Shown: in pieces, positions 1 to 6,818 of the stretch
How positions within the stretch are numbered: position 1 is the stretch's first letter
How the letters are laid out: every line of letters starts with the position of its first letter
Assembly: GCA_019420085.1 (NCBI GenBank)
Contig: JAHZHV010000096.1
Coordinates: forward strand, 1 to 18,259
Length of the DNA stretch: 18,259 bases
Direction: 5' to 3'
Source: Christensenella sp.
Lineage (GTDB): Bacteria > Bacillota > Clostridia > Christensenellales > Maliibacteriaceae
The notes under the pieces: model-generated
What the model saw: only the letters and a program-made list of their open reading frames with translations
What the model was told of the DNA's origin: nothing
Databases searched by the model: none
Position numbers and translations under genes: made by a program

Positions 1-1817
1 AGCTGCTCATTGGCCTGCGCGACGATATAGCGCTCCTCTTCATCAGCCGTCAGATACGCGACACGATCCGTAACCACGCCACGTGCCTTGTCTACAATGC
101 GGTAAGGCGTTTCAATAAAACCGTATTTATTGATGCGTGCATAGGTCGCAAGCGAACCAATCAAACCGATGTTCGGGCCTTCAGGCGTCTCAATGGGGCA
201 CATGCGTCCATAGTGCGAATAGTGCACGTCGCGTACATCGAACGACGCCCGTTCGCGATTCAATCCGCCGGGACCCAACGCACTCATACGGCGCTTATGC
301 GTCAATTCCGCAAGCGGGTTCGTCTGATCCATGAACTGAGAAAGCTGCGAAGAACCGAAGAACTCCTTGATTGCAGAATGAACGGGGCGCGGATTGATCA
401 GTTCCAACGGGGTCATCGTCTCAATGTCTTTGATCCCCATGCGTTCACGCACGCCGCGCTCCAAGCGCAGAAGGCCAATGCGAATCTGGTTCTGCAGCAG
501 TTCGCCTACGCTGCGCAGGCGGCGGTTGCCAAGCATATCGATATCATCGATGCGGCCAATACCGTAAAACAGATTCAGGTTATAGCTGATCGAAGCGATA
601 ATATCCGAAAGCTGAATGCACTTGGGCGCAAGTTCACCCAACTGTTCGTGGAAGGCACGCAGGCGGTCTTCCTGGCTTTCATTTTCTTCGCAAATGCGGC
701 GGATGACCTCATAACGGACCATCTCGGGCATGTCCTCCTGGCTTAAATCAACATCAATCCAGGCCAGGGTATCGACAAAACCATTGCCGATGATGCGTAC
801 ACTGGTGCCGTCACAATCGACATCCACAACATTGACGCCGCAGTTCTGTACACGTGTAGCAGTCTCCGCATTCATCACTTCACCGGCAGGCGCCAGCACT
901 TCACCGGTAGATGCATCGATGATGTCGTGCACCGGACGCTGACCAATCAGGCGCTGCGCAATCGACAGCTTTTTATTGAATTTATAGCGTCCCACACGTG
1001 CCAGGTCATAGCGTTTGGGGTCATTAAAAGTGGAGTCAAGCAGCGTACGAGCACTGTCCAGCGTCGGCGGCTCGCCGGGACGCTGCCGGCGGTAGACTTC
1101 AAGAAGCCCCTCCTCCGTTGTCTTGGTGGTGTCCTTCTCGATGGTGGCAAGAATACGCTCATCCTCACCCAAAAGATCGACAATCTGCGCATCGCTGCCA
1201 AAGCCGAATGCACGAAGCAGCACCGTTACGGGCAACTTACGGTTGCGGTCGATACGCACGTACATCACGTCGTTGGAATCTGTTTCATACTCCAGCCACG
1301 CGCCGCGGTTGGGGATCACGGTGGAAGAATACAACTGTTTGCCCAGTTTATCGATCGTGCGGGCATAATACACGCCGGGAGAACGTACAAGCTGACTGAC
1401 AATAACACGCTCCGTGCCGTTAATAATAAACGTGCCGGTCTGTGTCATCAGCGGAAAATCGCCGATAAAGATTTCCTGCTCTTTCACCTCGCCGGTCTGC
1501 AGGTGAATCAGACGCACGCGCACACGAAGCGGCGTGGCATAATCCGCGTCACGCTCCTTGCATTCCTCCACGGTATATTTAGGCGTTTCGTCAAAGCGAT
1601 AGCCGACGAACTCCAGCGCCAGAGTTTTGTTGTAGTCCGTAATGGGGGAGATGTCGTCCAAAACCTCTTTGAGACCCTGTTCGATCAGACGGCGGTACGA
1701 ATTCTTCTGTACCTCGATCAGATCGGGCATATCCAGCACTTCGTTAATCTTTGAAAAAGATTTACGGATGCGCTTGCCCATATGAACATCGGTCATTCTC
1801 ACCTTTGTATCGTGCAT
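1..1817 (-). CDS. rpoB: RNA polymerase beta subunit, N-terminal half (partial)
   Basis: Beta subunit of RNA polymerase, part of the catalytic core. About 605 codons are visible and the C-terminal half lies beyond the left edge. The N-terminus has the clostridial pattern GKRIRKSFSKINEVLDMPDL followed by IEVQKNSYRRLIEQGL and DDISPITDY. The rifampicin-binding cluster, at about 265-356, contains GSSQLSQFMDQTNP, THKRR and SALGPGGL; the residues equivalent to E. coli D516, H526 and S531 are the sensitive forms, so no classical rifampicin-resistance change is seen. The chosen ATG at 1817 has an AGGAG 12 nt upstream, which is a long spacing; an in-frame ATG at 1796 (MTDVHMGKR) with AAGGTGAG very close upstream is an alternative. 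The gene is not preceded by rplJ/rplL as in most bacteria but by a divergent mutase-like gene, and it has its own promoter. Confidence 0.98.
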   Translation of the reverse strand, partial: MHDTKVRMTDVHMGKRIRKSFSKINEVLDMPDLIEVQKNSYRRLIEQGLKEVLDDISPITDYNKTLALEFVGYRFDETPKYTVEECKERDADYATPLRVRVRLIHLQTGEVKEQEIFIGDFPLMTQTGTFIINGTERVIVSQLVRSPGVYYARTIDKLGKQLYSSTVIPNRGAWLEYETDSNDVMYVRIDRNRKLPVTVLLRAFGFGSDAQIVDLLGEDERILATIEKDTTKTTEEGLLEVYRRQRPGEPPTLDSARTLLDSTFNDPKRYDLARVGRYKFNKKLSIAQRLIGQRPVHDIIDASTGEVLAPAGEVMNAETATRVQNCGVNVVDVDCDGTSVRIIGNGFVDTLAWIDVDLSQEDMPEMVRYEVIRRICEENESQEDRLRAFHEQLGELAPKCIQLSDIIASISYNLNLFYGIGRIDDIDMLGNRRLRSVGELLQNQIRIGLLRLERGVRERMGIKDIETMTPLELINPRPVHSAIKEFFGSSQLSQFMDQTNPLAELTHKRRMSALGPGGLNRERASFDVRDVHYSHYGRMCPIETPEGPNIGLIGSLATYARINKYGFIETPYRIVDKARGVVTDRVAYLTADEEERYIVAQANEQ

Positions 1818-1856
1818 TTGAAAGCACCACTCCTATCCCCAAGATTGCCCGATCCT

Positions 1857-1938
1857 GCCGCCGCACACGGCGGCTGTCTTTCATCGCGCCGGAAGAATAC
1901 TTTACACAACCCACACTTGCATCAAACGCAAGATGTGG
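1857..1938 (-). promoter_or_regulatory. Structured rpoB leader with two hairpins
   Basis: The predicted rpoB 5' leader contains two inverted repeats. One is CCACA(T)CTTGC/GCAAGTGTGG with a 7-nt loop (1938-1911). The other is GCCGCCG/CGGCGGC with a 4-nt loop (1874-1857), about 40 nt upstream of the ATG. Neither is followed by a T-run, so they do not look like intrinsic terminators. They could act in leader-based control or mRNA stability. I recognise no known riboswitch or ribosomal-protein leader. The first repeat also overlaps a plus-strand promoter-like sequence. Confidence 0.4.
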
Positions 1939-1944
1939 TATAAT
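1917..1944 (+). promoter_or_regulatory. Possible plus-strand promoter inside the rpoB leader
   Basis: TTGCAT (1917-1922), 16 nt, then TATAAT (1939-1944) preceded by TGTGG, a form typical of clostridial promoters. Transcription would start near 1951 and run 320 nt to the mutase-like gene, antisense to the first ~88 nt of the rpoB transcript. It could be a second, distal promoter for that gene or make an independent antisense or small RNA. The -35 match is only 3 of 6. Confidence 0.4.
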
Positions 1945-2043
1945 GGAGTCCGTTCCAAGCGGATCAGAACCGGGGAAAAAGCTGCCTTCAGAGCGAAAAA
2001 TGTGCAGCACAGACACACTTCCACCACTAAAGTGCAGATTATT

Positions 2044-2072
2044 ACTCTACGCTTCTTTTTTCAATTTGTCAA
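2044..2072 (-). promoter_or_regulatory. Sigma-A-type promoter of rpoB
   Basis: On the minus strand, a perfect -35 TTGACA (2072-2067) is separated by 17 nt from a -10 TAGAGT (2049-2044). Transcription would start near 2038 and give an untranslated leader of about 220 nt before the rpoB ATG. It is the best minus-strand match in the gap. Confidence 0.7.
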
Positions 2073-2167
2073 TAGATTTTTTGCAATATTTTCCTTATAT
2101 CTATAATAAAATACTATCGCACACCGCACGCTTCACGCGTGAAACATTAAAATTGCGCGAGGATCCC

Positions 2168-2196
2168 TTGACGAATCGGGCAATCTATTCTATTGT
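2168..2196 (+). promoter_or_regulatory. Proximal promoter of the mutase-like gene
   Basis: TTGACG (2168-2173), 17-nt spacer, TATTGT (2191-2196). It would start transcription around 2203, about 65 nt before the ATG at 2268. The -35 is good and the -10 only fair. A competing candidate upstream is TTGCAA (2081-2086) with TATAAT (2102-2107), but its spacing is 15 nt. Confidence 0.5.
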
Positions 2197-2267
2197 GCGT
2201 TTATACCCTTTGCGCATATCACGCGCATGGGACACAATCTGACTTTGACTGTTTAGGAGCGTTGTTT

Positions 2268-3971
2268 ATGCAGTATTCACCATCCGGCCGTCTGTGGCAG
2301 TGGCTGGCCGATCCCGCACTTGACGCGCGCACCCGCAGGGAACTGGAGCTGATGCAGGACCCCGAGCGTATTGCCGCGCATTTCGGACGCAATCTGTTCG
2401 TCGGCATGGGTGGGCTGACCGCCCGGCTTGACGTGGGCACGTCTTTTTTGAATCCCTATACGTTCAGCGCACTTGCACGCGCTGTTGCCGACTTCGTCGC
2501 AGAAAGCGGTGCTGGCGGCCGTGTGCTGATTGGCCGCGATGACCGTCCCACCTCTTCGGGATTCTCCCATCAGTTGGCCCGTACGCTGGCCTCCTGCGGC
2601 GTACCCTGCGCACTGATTGACGAATACATTGCCGCGCCCGTTTTTTCCTATGCAATCCGAAAAAGCGGCTATGCATTCGGCTTTTACATCTCTGCCACGC
2701 ATCACGATCGGCATTGCAACGGATTGCTTGCATATGACGCACGGGGCTGTCTGCTTCTGCCCGAGCAGATGAAGCAGCTGGATGAGCGCATGCAGGCACT
2801 GGATCCGCTGGAAGGATGTACGGACGAAACGTTGGGCTGCTATGCGTCAAACGGCGCCATTACGATAGATACACATCCCTACTTTGATGAGTTCATCGAC
2901 GCCGTACGCCTGCAGATGGATGCACCGCGCGATAAGACATTCGACTTTCCCGTGGCCTGCATGGCACACATCGGCTGTGAAGGCGACGTCGCGGCACGCA
3001 TGCTGCACGCCTGCGGTTTTGAAAATGTCCATGTGCTGCCCGGCACAGGCGAAGCCTTCCCCATGCCTTATCACCGCGACGAGGTTTTGTCCGAAAGTGC
3101 CCGCGAAGCTTTTGCCGCAGATGACGCACGGCTTTTAATCTGTGTGGATTCCTCTTTGAACAACATCAGTGCCGCCGTCAAACGGGAAGATGGCAGTATT
3201 TATCCGTTTACCGGCAGTGAAATCGGCATCTTCCTTCTGGATGGACGCTGTCACCGCCTCGCAGCAAAAAATGCACTGCCGGAGCATCCGGTGGCCGCCG
3301 TATCGCTCATTGTCAGCCCCATGCTGCATCAAGTTGCGCAGGCCTACGACATTCAGGTCGCGGATACACTGGTAGGTTTCCGCTATATTGTACGTGTTAT
3401 TGAAGATCTGGCCGCCGATGGTCGTGAATCCGATTTTGTCGTCGGTTTTGAGGACAACGGCAGTGTACTGTTAAATACCGTCACGCGGGATAAGGACGCA
3501 CTTTCAACGGCCGCTGCGCTTTGTCTTCTGACGCAGCGTGCCGGCGAAAAAGGCAAAACGCTGTATGATATGGCCCAGATGCTGTGCGAACGCTACGGGC
3601 ACTTTGCCTACAGCCGTGACCAGTACTCTTTCGAAGGCCCCAGCGGCGCCACGCGCATGTACAATCTTCTGCGACTTTTGTGTCACGATATTCCCACGGA
3701 TATCGGGGGCATGCGTGTGCTGACATTGCGCGACTATGAACGGCGTACCGCTACAACACTCGATACACTGCAAACCACCAGTCTTCCCACCGACAGTGCA
3801 CCGATCGTCGCACTGGATTTGACAGCCGGCACAATCGTATTGCGTCCTGCCTCCAGTAAACCGCTTTTGCGCGTTTACTTTGCCGTCAGCGACACAGATC
3901 CGGCAATGGCGGAAGAAAAACTCGCGCAGATGCGTCGCGCCATGCGCACTTGGATCATCCAGCGCAGTTGA
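2268..3971 (+). CDS. Phosphohexomutase-family protein with degenerate active site
   Basis: 567-aa member of the alpha-D-phosphohexomutase family (phosphoglucomutase/phosphomannomutase), with the usual length and four-domain order. Start chosen at ATG 2268 because AGGAG lies 8 nt upstream. Family framework is clear: VGMGGLTARLDVGTSFLN (45-62), TLVGFRYI (367-374), GFED (393-396), RDKDAL (407-412). The catalytic elements are altered. The phosphoserine loop TASHNP reads SATHHD (142-147), with Thr144 in the Ser place. The metal loop DxDxDR reads DSSLNN (294-299). The sugar loop EES reads EDN (395-397). The phosphate loop RPSGTEP reads RPASSKP (526-532). It is therefore probably not an active mutase; a regulatory, binding or altered role is inferred. 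The reading frame is intact with a good RBS, which argues against simple decay. It ends at a shared convergent terminator. Confidence 0.85.
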   Translation: MQYSPSGRLWQWLADPALDARTRRELELMQDPERIAAHFGRNLFVGMGGLTARLDVGTSFLNPYTFSALARAVADFVAESGAGGRVLIGRDDRPTSSGFSHQLARTLASCGVPCALIDEYIAAPVFSYAIRKSGYAFGFYISATHHDRHCNGLLAYDARGCLLLPEQMKQLDERMQALDPLEGCTDETLGCYASNGAITIDTHPYFDEFIDAVRLQMDAPRDKTFDFPVACMAHIGCEGDVAARMLHACGFENVHVLPGTGEAFPMPYHRDEVLSESAREAFAADDARLLICVDSSLNNISAAVKREDGSIYPFTGSEIGIFLLDGRCHRLAAKNALPEHPVAAVSLIVSPMLHQVAQAYDIQVADTLVGFRYIVRVIEDLAADGRESDFVVGFEDNGSVLLNTVTRDKDALSTAAALCLLTQRAGEKGKTLYDMAQMLCERYGHFAYSRDQYSFEGPSGATRMYNLLRLLCHDIPTDIGGMRVLTLRDYERRTATTLDTLQTTSLPTDSAPIVALDLTAGTIVLRPASSKPLLRVYFAVSDTDPAMAEEKLAQMRRAMRTWIIQRS

Positions 3972-3995
3972 CAAATTACAACAGGCTTTTTGTAC

Positions 3996-4045
3996 AAAAA
4001 ACGGATGTTTTTCATGCTGCTTTGCACGAAAAACATCCGTTTTTT
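3996..4045. terminator. Bidirectional terminator between mutase-like gene and kinase
   Basis: Perfect 18-bp inverted repeat (3996-4013 with 4028-4045), 14-nt loop, flanked by A6 and T6 so it can end transcription from both sides. It touches the stop codon of the kinase gene on the minus strand. Confidence 0.9.
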
Positions 4046-5298
4046 CAAATCTTTGCTTTCTGCGTCACCACAGGCGCACACAGCGGCAATACTATGGTAA
4101 AGGTAACCTGCTGCTTCTGCAATGAAACAGTGATTTTCCCACGGCAGCGTGTCACAATCTCCTGCGCAACGGACAAACCAATTCCATATCCTCCGCTTTG
4201 TCGTGCACGCGAATCATCCGCACGATAGAAACGATCAAATAAATGCTGTGCGCGTTTTTTATCAAGGCTCGCACATGGATTGGATAACGTCACCAGAGCC
4301 TGCCTGCCGCTTTTTTGTACGCGCAACACAATCCGGCCATTCACATCACAGTATTTGACAGCATTATCCAACAAGATGCTAATCAGCCGAACCAGCGTTT
4401 CCTGACTGCAGCGAACAAAAAGTCCCTGCGCAATCTGTGTTTCCAATGTGCAGCCCCGCGCCTGTGCCGGCGCTTCAAATGCCTCGGACACGTTCTGTGC
4501 TGCCTCGCTGAAATCCGTCGTTTCATCTTGATGATATTCCGTACGCATCTCCTGGGCGCGGGAAAGCTCAATCAGACTGTGCACAAGACCGTCCATACGT
4601 GCAACCTGTTTTTGGGTGCTTTGCAGCCATCGGTTATCCCCCTGCTCCGCGCGCAATACATCCACATTTGCGCTGATGACTGCCAATGGTGTCTTTAGCT
4701 CATGTGATGCATCCGTAATAAATCGCTGTTGTCTTTTTATATTCTCCTCAAACGGACGTATAACACGTCCGGAAAAACTGACAAGCAGCACAAAAACAAT
4801 CAATGCACAGGACACGCACATAAAAACAACCATCCATATCGTCGTTTTAAACGCATGCAGCGCAGCAAAACAGTCCAATGCGATGACCGTCACCATGCCA
4901 TTTGTCTCGAAAATGCCAAAGCGATACTGCATAAAATAGCCTTTTTCACGACCTTCCTGTACCATCTGACGCGCATAAGTGATCGCCGTATCGGCATCCA
5001 GTGCAGCAATATGCGTTACATCTGCCTGCGCAGCATCATCCCACAGCCGCACAACAAAATAACGCGTTTCATATGCCGTCTCTTCACTGATACGGTAAAC
5101 CCAGCTGCGAAGTGATGTATCAGTTGATTCCTCAGGAAATCGGCCGTCATAAGCCTGTACCAACGCGATAGCGGCATCGGCGCGCGCAGCATTCTGATCG
5201 TACATTCCGGCTGCTATTCCCACACACAGCAATGTAAGCGTTACCAGCAGACACGCCATGGCAATGCACACAAAGCGCCATCGCAGCGCACGAATCAC
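4045..5298 (-). CDS. Membrane sensor histidine kinase
   Basis: 417-aa sensor kinase of the OmpR-partner class. Two membrane segments (about 9-30 and 153-175) enclose a ~120-residue extracytoplasmic domain with no recognised fold. A very short HAMP-like linker follows. The H-box ASHELKTPL places the phosphorylated His at 199; the N-box LLDNAVKY gives Asn312; F-box FDRFYRADDSR (354-364) and G2-box GGYGIGLS (369-376) are present. The usual DxGxG G1 box is missing and replaced by NPCASLDKKRA, as in a subset of clostridial kinases. Start codon is GTG at 5298, overlapping the regulator's TGA by 4 nt (GTGA) with GGGAGG just upstream, so translation is probably coupled. It would phosphorylate the neighbouring response regulator; the signal is unknown. 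Confidence 0.93.
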   Translation of the reverse strand: MIRALRWRFVCIAMACLLVTLTLLCVGIAAGMYDQNAARADAAIALVQAYDGRFPEESTDTSLRSWVYRISEETAYETRYFVVRLWDDAAQADVTHIAALDADTAITYARQMVQEGREKGYFMQYRFGIFETNGMVTVIALDCFAALHAFKTTIWMVVFMCVSCALIVFVLLVSFSGRVIRPFEENIKRQQRFITDASHELKTPLAVISANVDVLRAEQGDNRWLQSTQKQVARMDGLVHSLIELSRAQEMRTEYHQDETTDFSEAAQNVSEAFEAPAQARGCTLETQIAQGLFVRCSQETLVRLISILLDNAVKYCDVNGRIVLRVQKSGRQALVTLSNPCASLDKKRAQHLFDRFYRADDSRARQSGGYGIGLSVAQEIVTRCRGKITVSLQKQQVTFTIVLPLCAPVVTQKAKI

Positions 5299-5936
5299 GC
5301 GCCCTCCCGCGCAGCCAGCATATAGCCTCGGCCACGACTTGCAATAATCTGTACGTCAGCCCCAAGCGCCGTAAGTTTGCGGCGCAAATAGCAAATATAC
5401 GCCCATACTACGCCAAGCTGCGCCTCACTTTCATAACCCCAGATGCGGTTCATAAACTGCTCGGTAGAAACAAAACTCCCCTGGCGGCGCAGCAAGAGCT
5501 CCATCATCTGATATTCGCGATTGGCAAGACGTACGCTGGTATTGCCGCATGCAAGTTCGAACGTGGAAGAATCCAACGTAACACTGCCGGCACGCAGAAT
5601 TTCACGCGCAGTAAATTCCTCCATGGCAAACGGCTTGACCAGGTAATCATCGGCACCCGTATCCAATCCGGCAACACGATCCTGTACCTGTGCCTTTGCC
5701 GTCAGAAGCAGTACGGGCGTTCCCACCTGCTGACGCCGCAAATTGCGAACCACATCGAGCCCATTCATGCCAGGCATCATCACATCCAGTACCAGGCAAT
5801 CGTAATCCTGCGAAAGTGCGCTGTCCAACGCATCGCTTCCGTTATCAACCGTGTCCACGCTATAATGCGCACGTTTTAAAATCTGTGCCAGTGCCAGAAC
5901 CAGATCCTGTTCATCATCGGCCAATAAAATTCTCAT
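5295..5936 (-). CDS. OmpR/PhoB-type response regulator with shortened linker
   Basis: 213-aa two-component response regulator: receiver domain (acidic pocket DDE at 7-9, phosphoacceptor Asp51 in LVLDVMMPG, Thr79, Lys101) followed by a winged-helix DNA-binding domain (about 118-208, ending SRGRGYM). Start ATG 5936 has AAGGAG 6 nt upstream, overlapping the stop of the synthetase gene. After KPF the last receiver helix and linker are unusually short: FAMEEFTAR passes straight into EILRAGSVTLD, where relatives usually have roughly 15-20 more residues. This looks like an in-frame deletion affecting the alpha-5 dimer face and linker. Partner is the downstream kinase (4-nt overlap). Targets cannot be read from the sequence. 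Confidence 0.93.
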   Translation of the reverse strand: MRILLADDEQDLVLALAQILKRAHYSVDTVDNGSDALDSALSQDYDCLVLDVMMPGMNGLDVVRNLRRQQVGTPVLLLTAKAQVQDRVAGLDTGADDYLVKPFAMEEFTAREILRAGSVTLDSSTFELACGNTSVRLANREYQMMELLLRRQGSFVSTEQFMNRIWGYESEAQLGVVWAYICYLRRKLTALGADVQIIASRGRGYMLAAREGA

Positions 5937-5946
5937 ATGTTTCTCC

Positions 5947-6603
5947 TTACTGCGGTGTATTTACAGGCGGAATGGAATCCAGTATTTCCCGAATCGTCTG
6001 AAGCGAAAGATCCGTCGATGCGATTTCGGCCGCGCAGCGGCGTAATTCTTCTGCAAGCAGCGCCTGCTGCGGAACGTCACGTTTATAACGCAGCTGATGT
6101 TCCGTACTTGCCCAACAGTCCATGGCAATTGTGCGAATCTGTAATTCCAGATACACCTGCCGTACATCCTGCGCCGCAAAGCGCGCCGGCAGCGTGACAA
6201 TCATGTGATAGCTGCGATACCCGTTTTCCTTTGGATGCCGGATATAATCCTTGCATCGATGCACGGTCAATGTCGGGATTGCGCGAATCAACGCAACCGC
6301 CGCGTCCACATCATCAACAAACGGACAGATGATACGTACGCCTGCCGCATCATAGACACTTGTCAATGCATGTTCTGCATCTGCCGGCAATCTCCGTTTC
6401 CGCAATTTCTGCGTCATGCTTTTTTCACTTTTAATTCGCGCCTGACAGGATGCAATGGGGTCGCGCATCCCTCTTTGCACAAGCCATTGACGCGACAAAT
6501 CCAGACTGCATAAGAATTCCTGAATAACGGCCTGTAAATAAAACAGACCATCTGCGTAAAATTCCTGTTCCCTTGCCGTTACGGGTACTGTTAACTGCTG
6601 CAT
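5947..6603 (-). CDS. Small alarmone synthetase ((p)ppGpp synthetase, RelQ/RelP type)
   Basis: 218-aa single-domain RelA/SpoT-type GTP pyrophosphokinase that would transfer pyrophosphate from ATP to GTP/GDP to make (p)ppGpp. Visible motifs: RIKSEKSMTQKLRKR (56-70), DAAGVRI with the metal-binding Asp85, KDYIRHPKENGYRSYH (118-133), LELQIRT with catalytic Glu153, and MDCWASTEHQLRYK (161-174). There is no HD hydrolase, TGS or ACT domain, so it is a synthetase only. An ATG at 6609 sits directly against the GGGGAG, leaving no spacing; the ATG at 6603 has 6 nt and is preferred. First gene of the operon with the two-component system: its stop overlaps the regulator's RBS. The G8 run in its own RBS is unusual. 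RelQ and RelP cannot be separated here. Confidence 0.92.
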   Translation of the reverse strand: MQQLTVPVTAREQEFYADGLFYLQAVIQEFLCSLDLSRQWLVQRGMRDPIASCQARIKSEKSMTQKLRKRRLPADAEHALTSVYDAAGVRIICPFVDDVDAAVALIRAIPTLTVHRCKDYIRHPKENGYRSYHMIVTLPARFAAQDVRQVYLELQIRTIAMDCWASTEHQLRYKRDVPQQALLAEELRRCAAEIASTDLSLQTIREILDSIPPVNTPQ

Positions 6604-6611
6604 GCGCATCT

Positions 6612-6626
6612 CCCCCCCCTTTTTTT
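6612..6626 (-). repeat. A7G8 homopolymer tract at the synthetase RBS
   Basis: On the minus strand seven A are followed by eight G and then AG, ending 7 nt before the preferred start codon. The G run forms the Shine-Dalgarno sequence, so slippage would change the length and spacing of the RBS. Confidence 0.6.
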
Positions 6627-6768
6627 ATGCATCAAAATTGCATTTCCGAAGTTGAAAACAGAATATCATCTGTATGTTATGACTCGGTGACGGGTGCCTG
6701 ACGGCCAAGTCAATTCTGTGTGCCGGTACGGTAAACGAACCCAAAACCACCTTTTACACAATATAAAA
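6627..6768 (-). other. Upstream region of synthetase/two-component operon
   Basis: Between the lipoprotein terminator and the synthetase start there is no gene. A TTGACT stands at about 6709-6714 on the minus strand but no good -10 follows at 16-18 nt, so I could not settle a promoter. An imperfect inverted repeat CAGAATATCATCTG lies at about 6660-6673 and could be a regulator site; this is weak. Confidence 0.25.
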
Positions 6769-6795
6769 GCACTGCGGCCACTTGGGCCGCAGTGC
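6769..6795 (-). terminator. Terminator of the lipoprotein gene
   Basis: Perfect 11-bp stem GCACTGCGGCC/GGCCGCAGTGC with a 5-nt loop; on the minus strand it is followed by TTTTATATTG. It separates the lipoprotein gene from the synthetase operon. Confidence 0.85.
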
Positions 6796-6818
6796 GCAGC
6801 ACGTCTTTTTTGTATGGA

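Noticed and set aside
265..356. Rifampicin-resistance substitution in RpoB
   Set aside because: The residues equivalent to E. coli D516, H526 and S531 are all the sensitive forms; T for N518 is common variation.
213..1754. Two long plus-strand open frames
   Set aside because: Antisense shadows of rpoB, whose minus-strand protein is unmistakable across the whole span.
1945..2160. Possible 6S, SRP or tmRNA gene after the plus-strand promoter
   Set aside because: None of the conserved cores (for example GGTCAGGTCCGGAAGG of SRP RNA) is present and no convincing terminator follows.
1751..2242. 163-codon plus-strand open frame upstream of the mutase-like gene
   Set aside because: Overlaps the rpoB start and leader, no RBS, no protein-like pattern; most of it is AT-rich promoter DNA.
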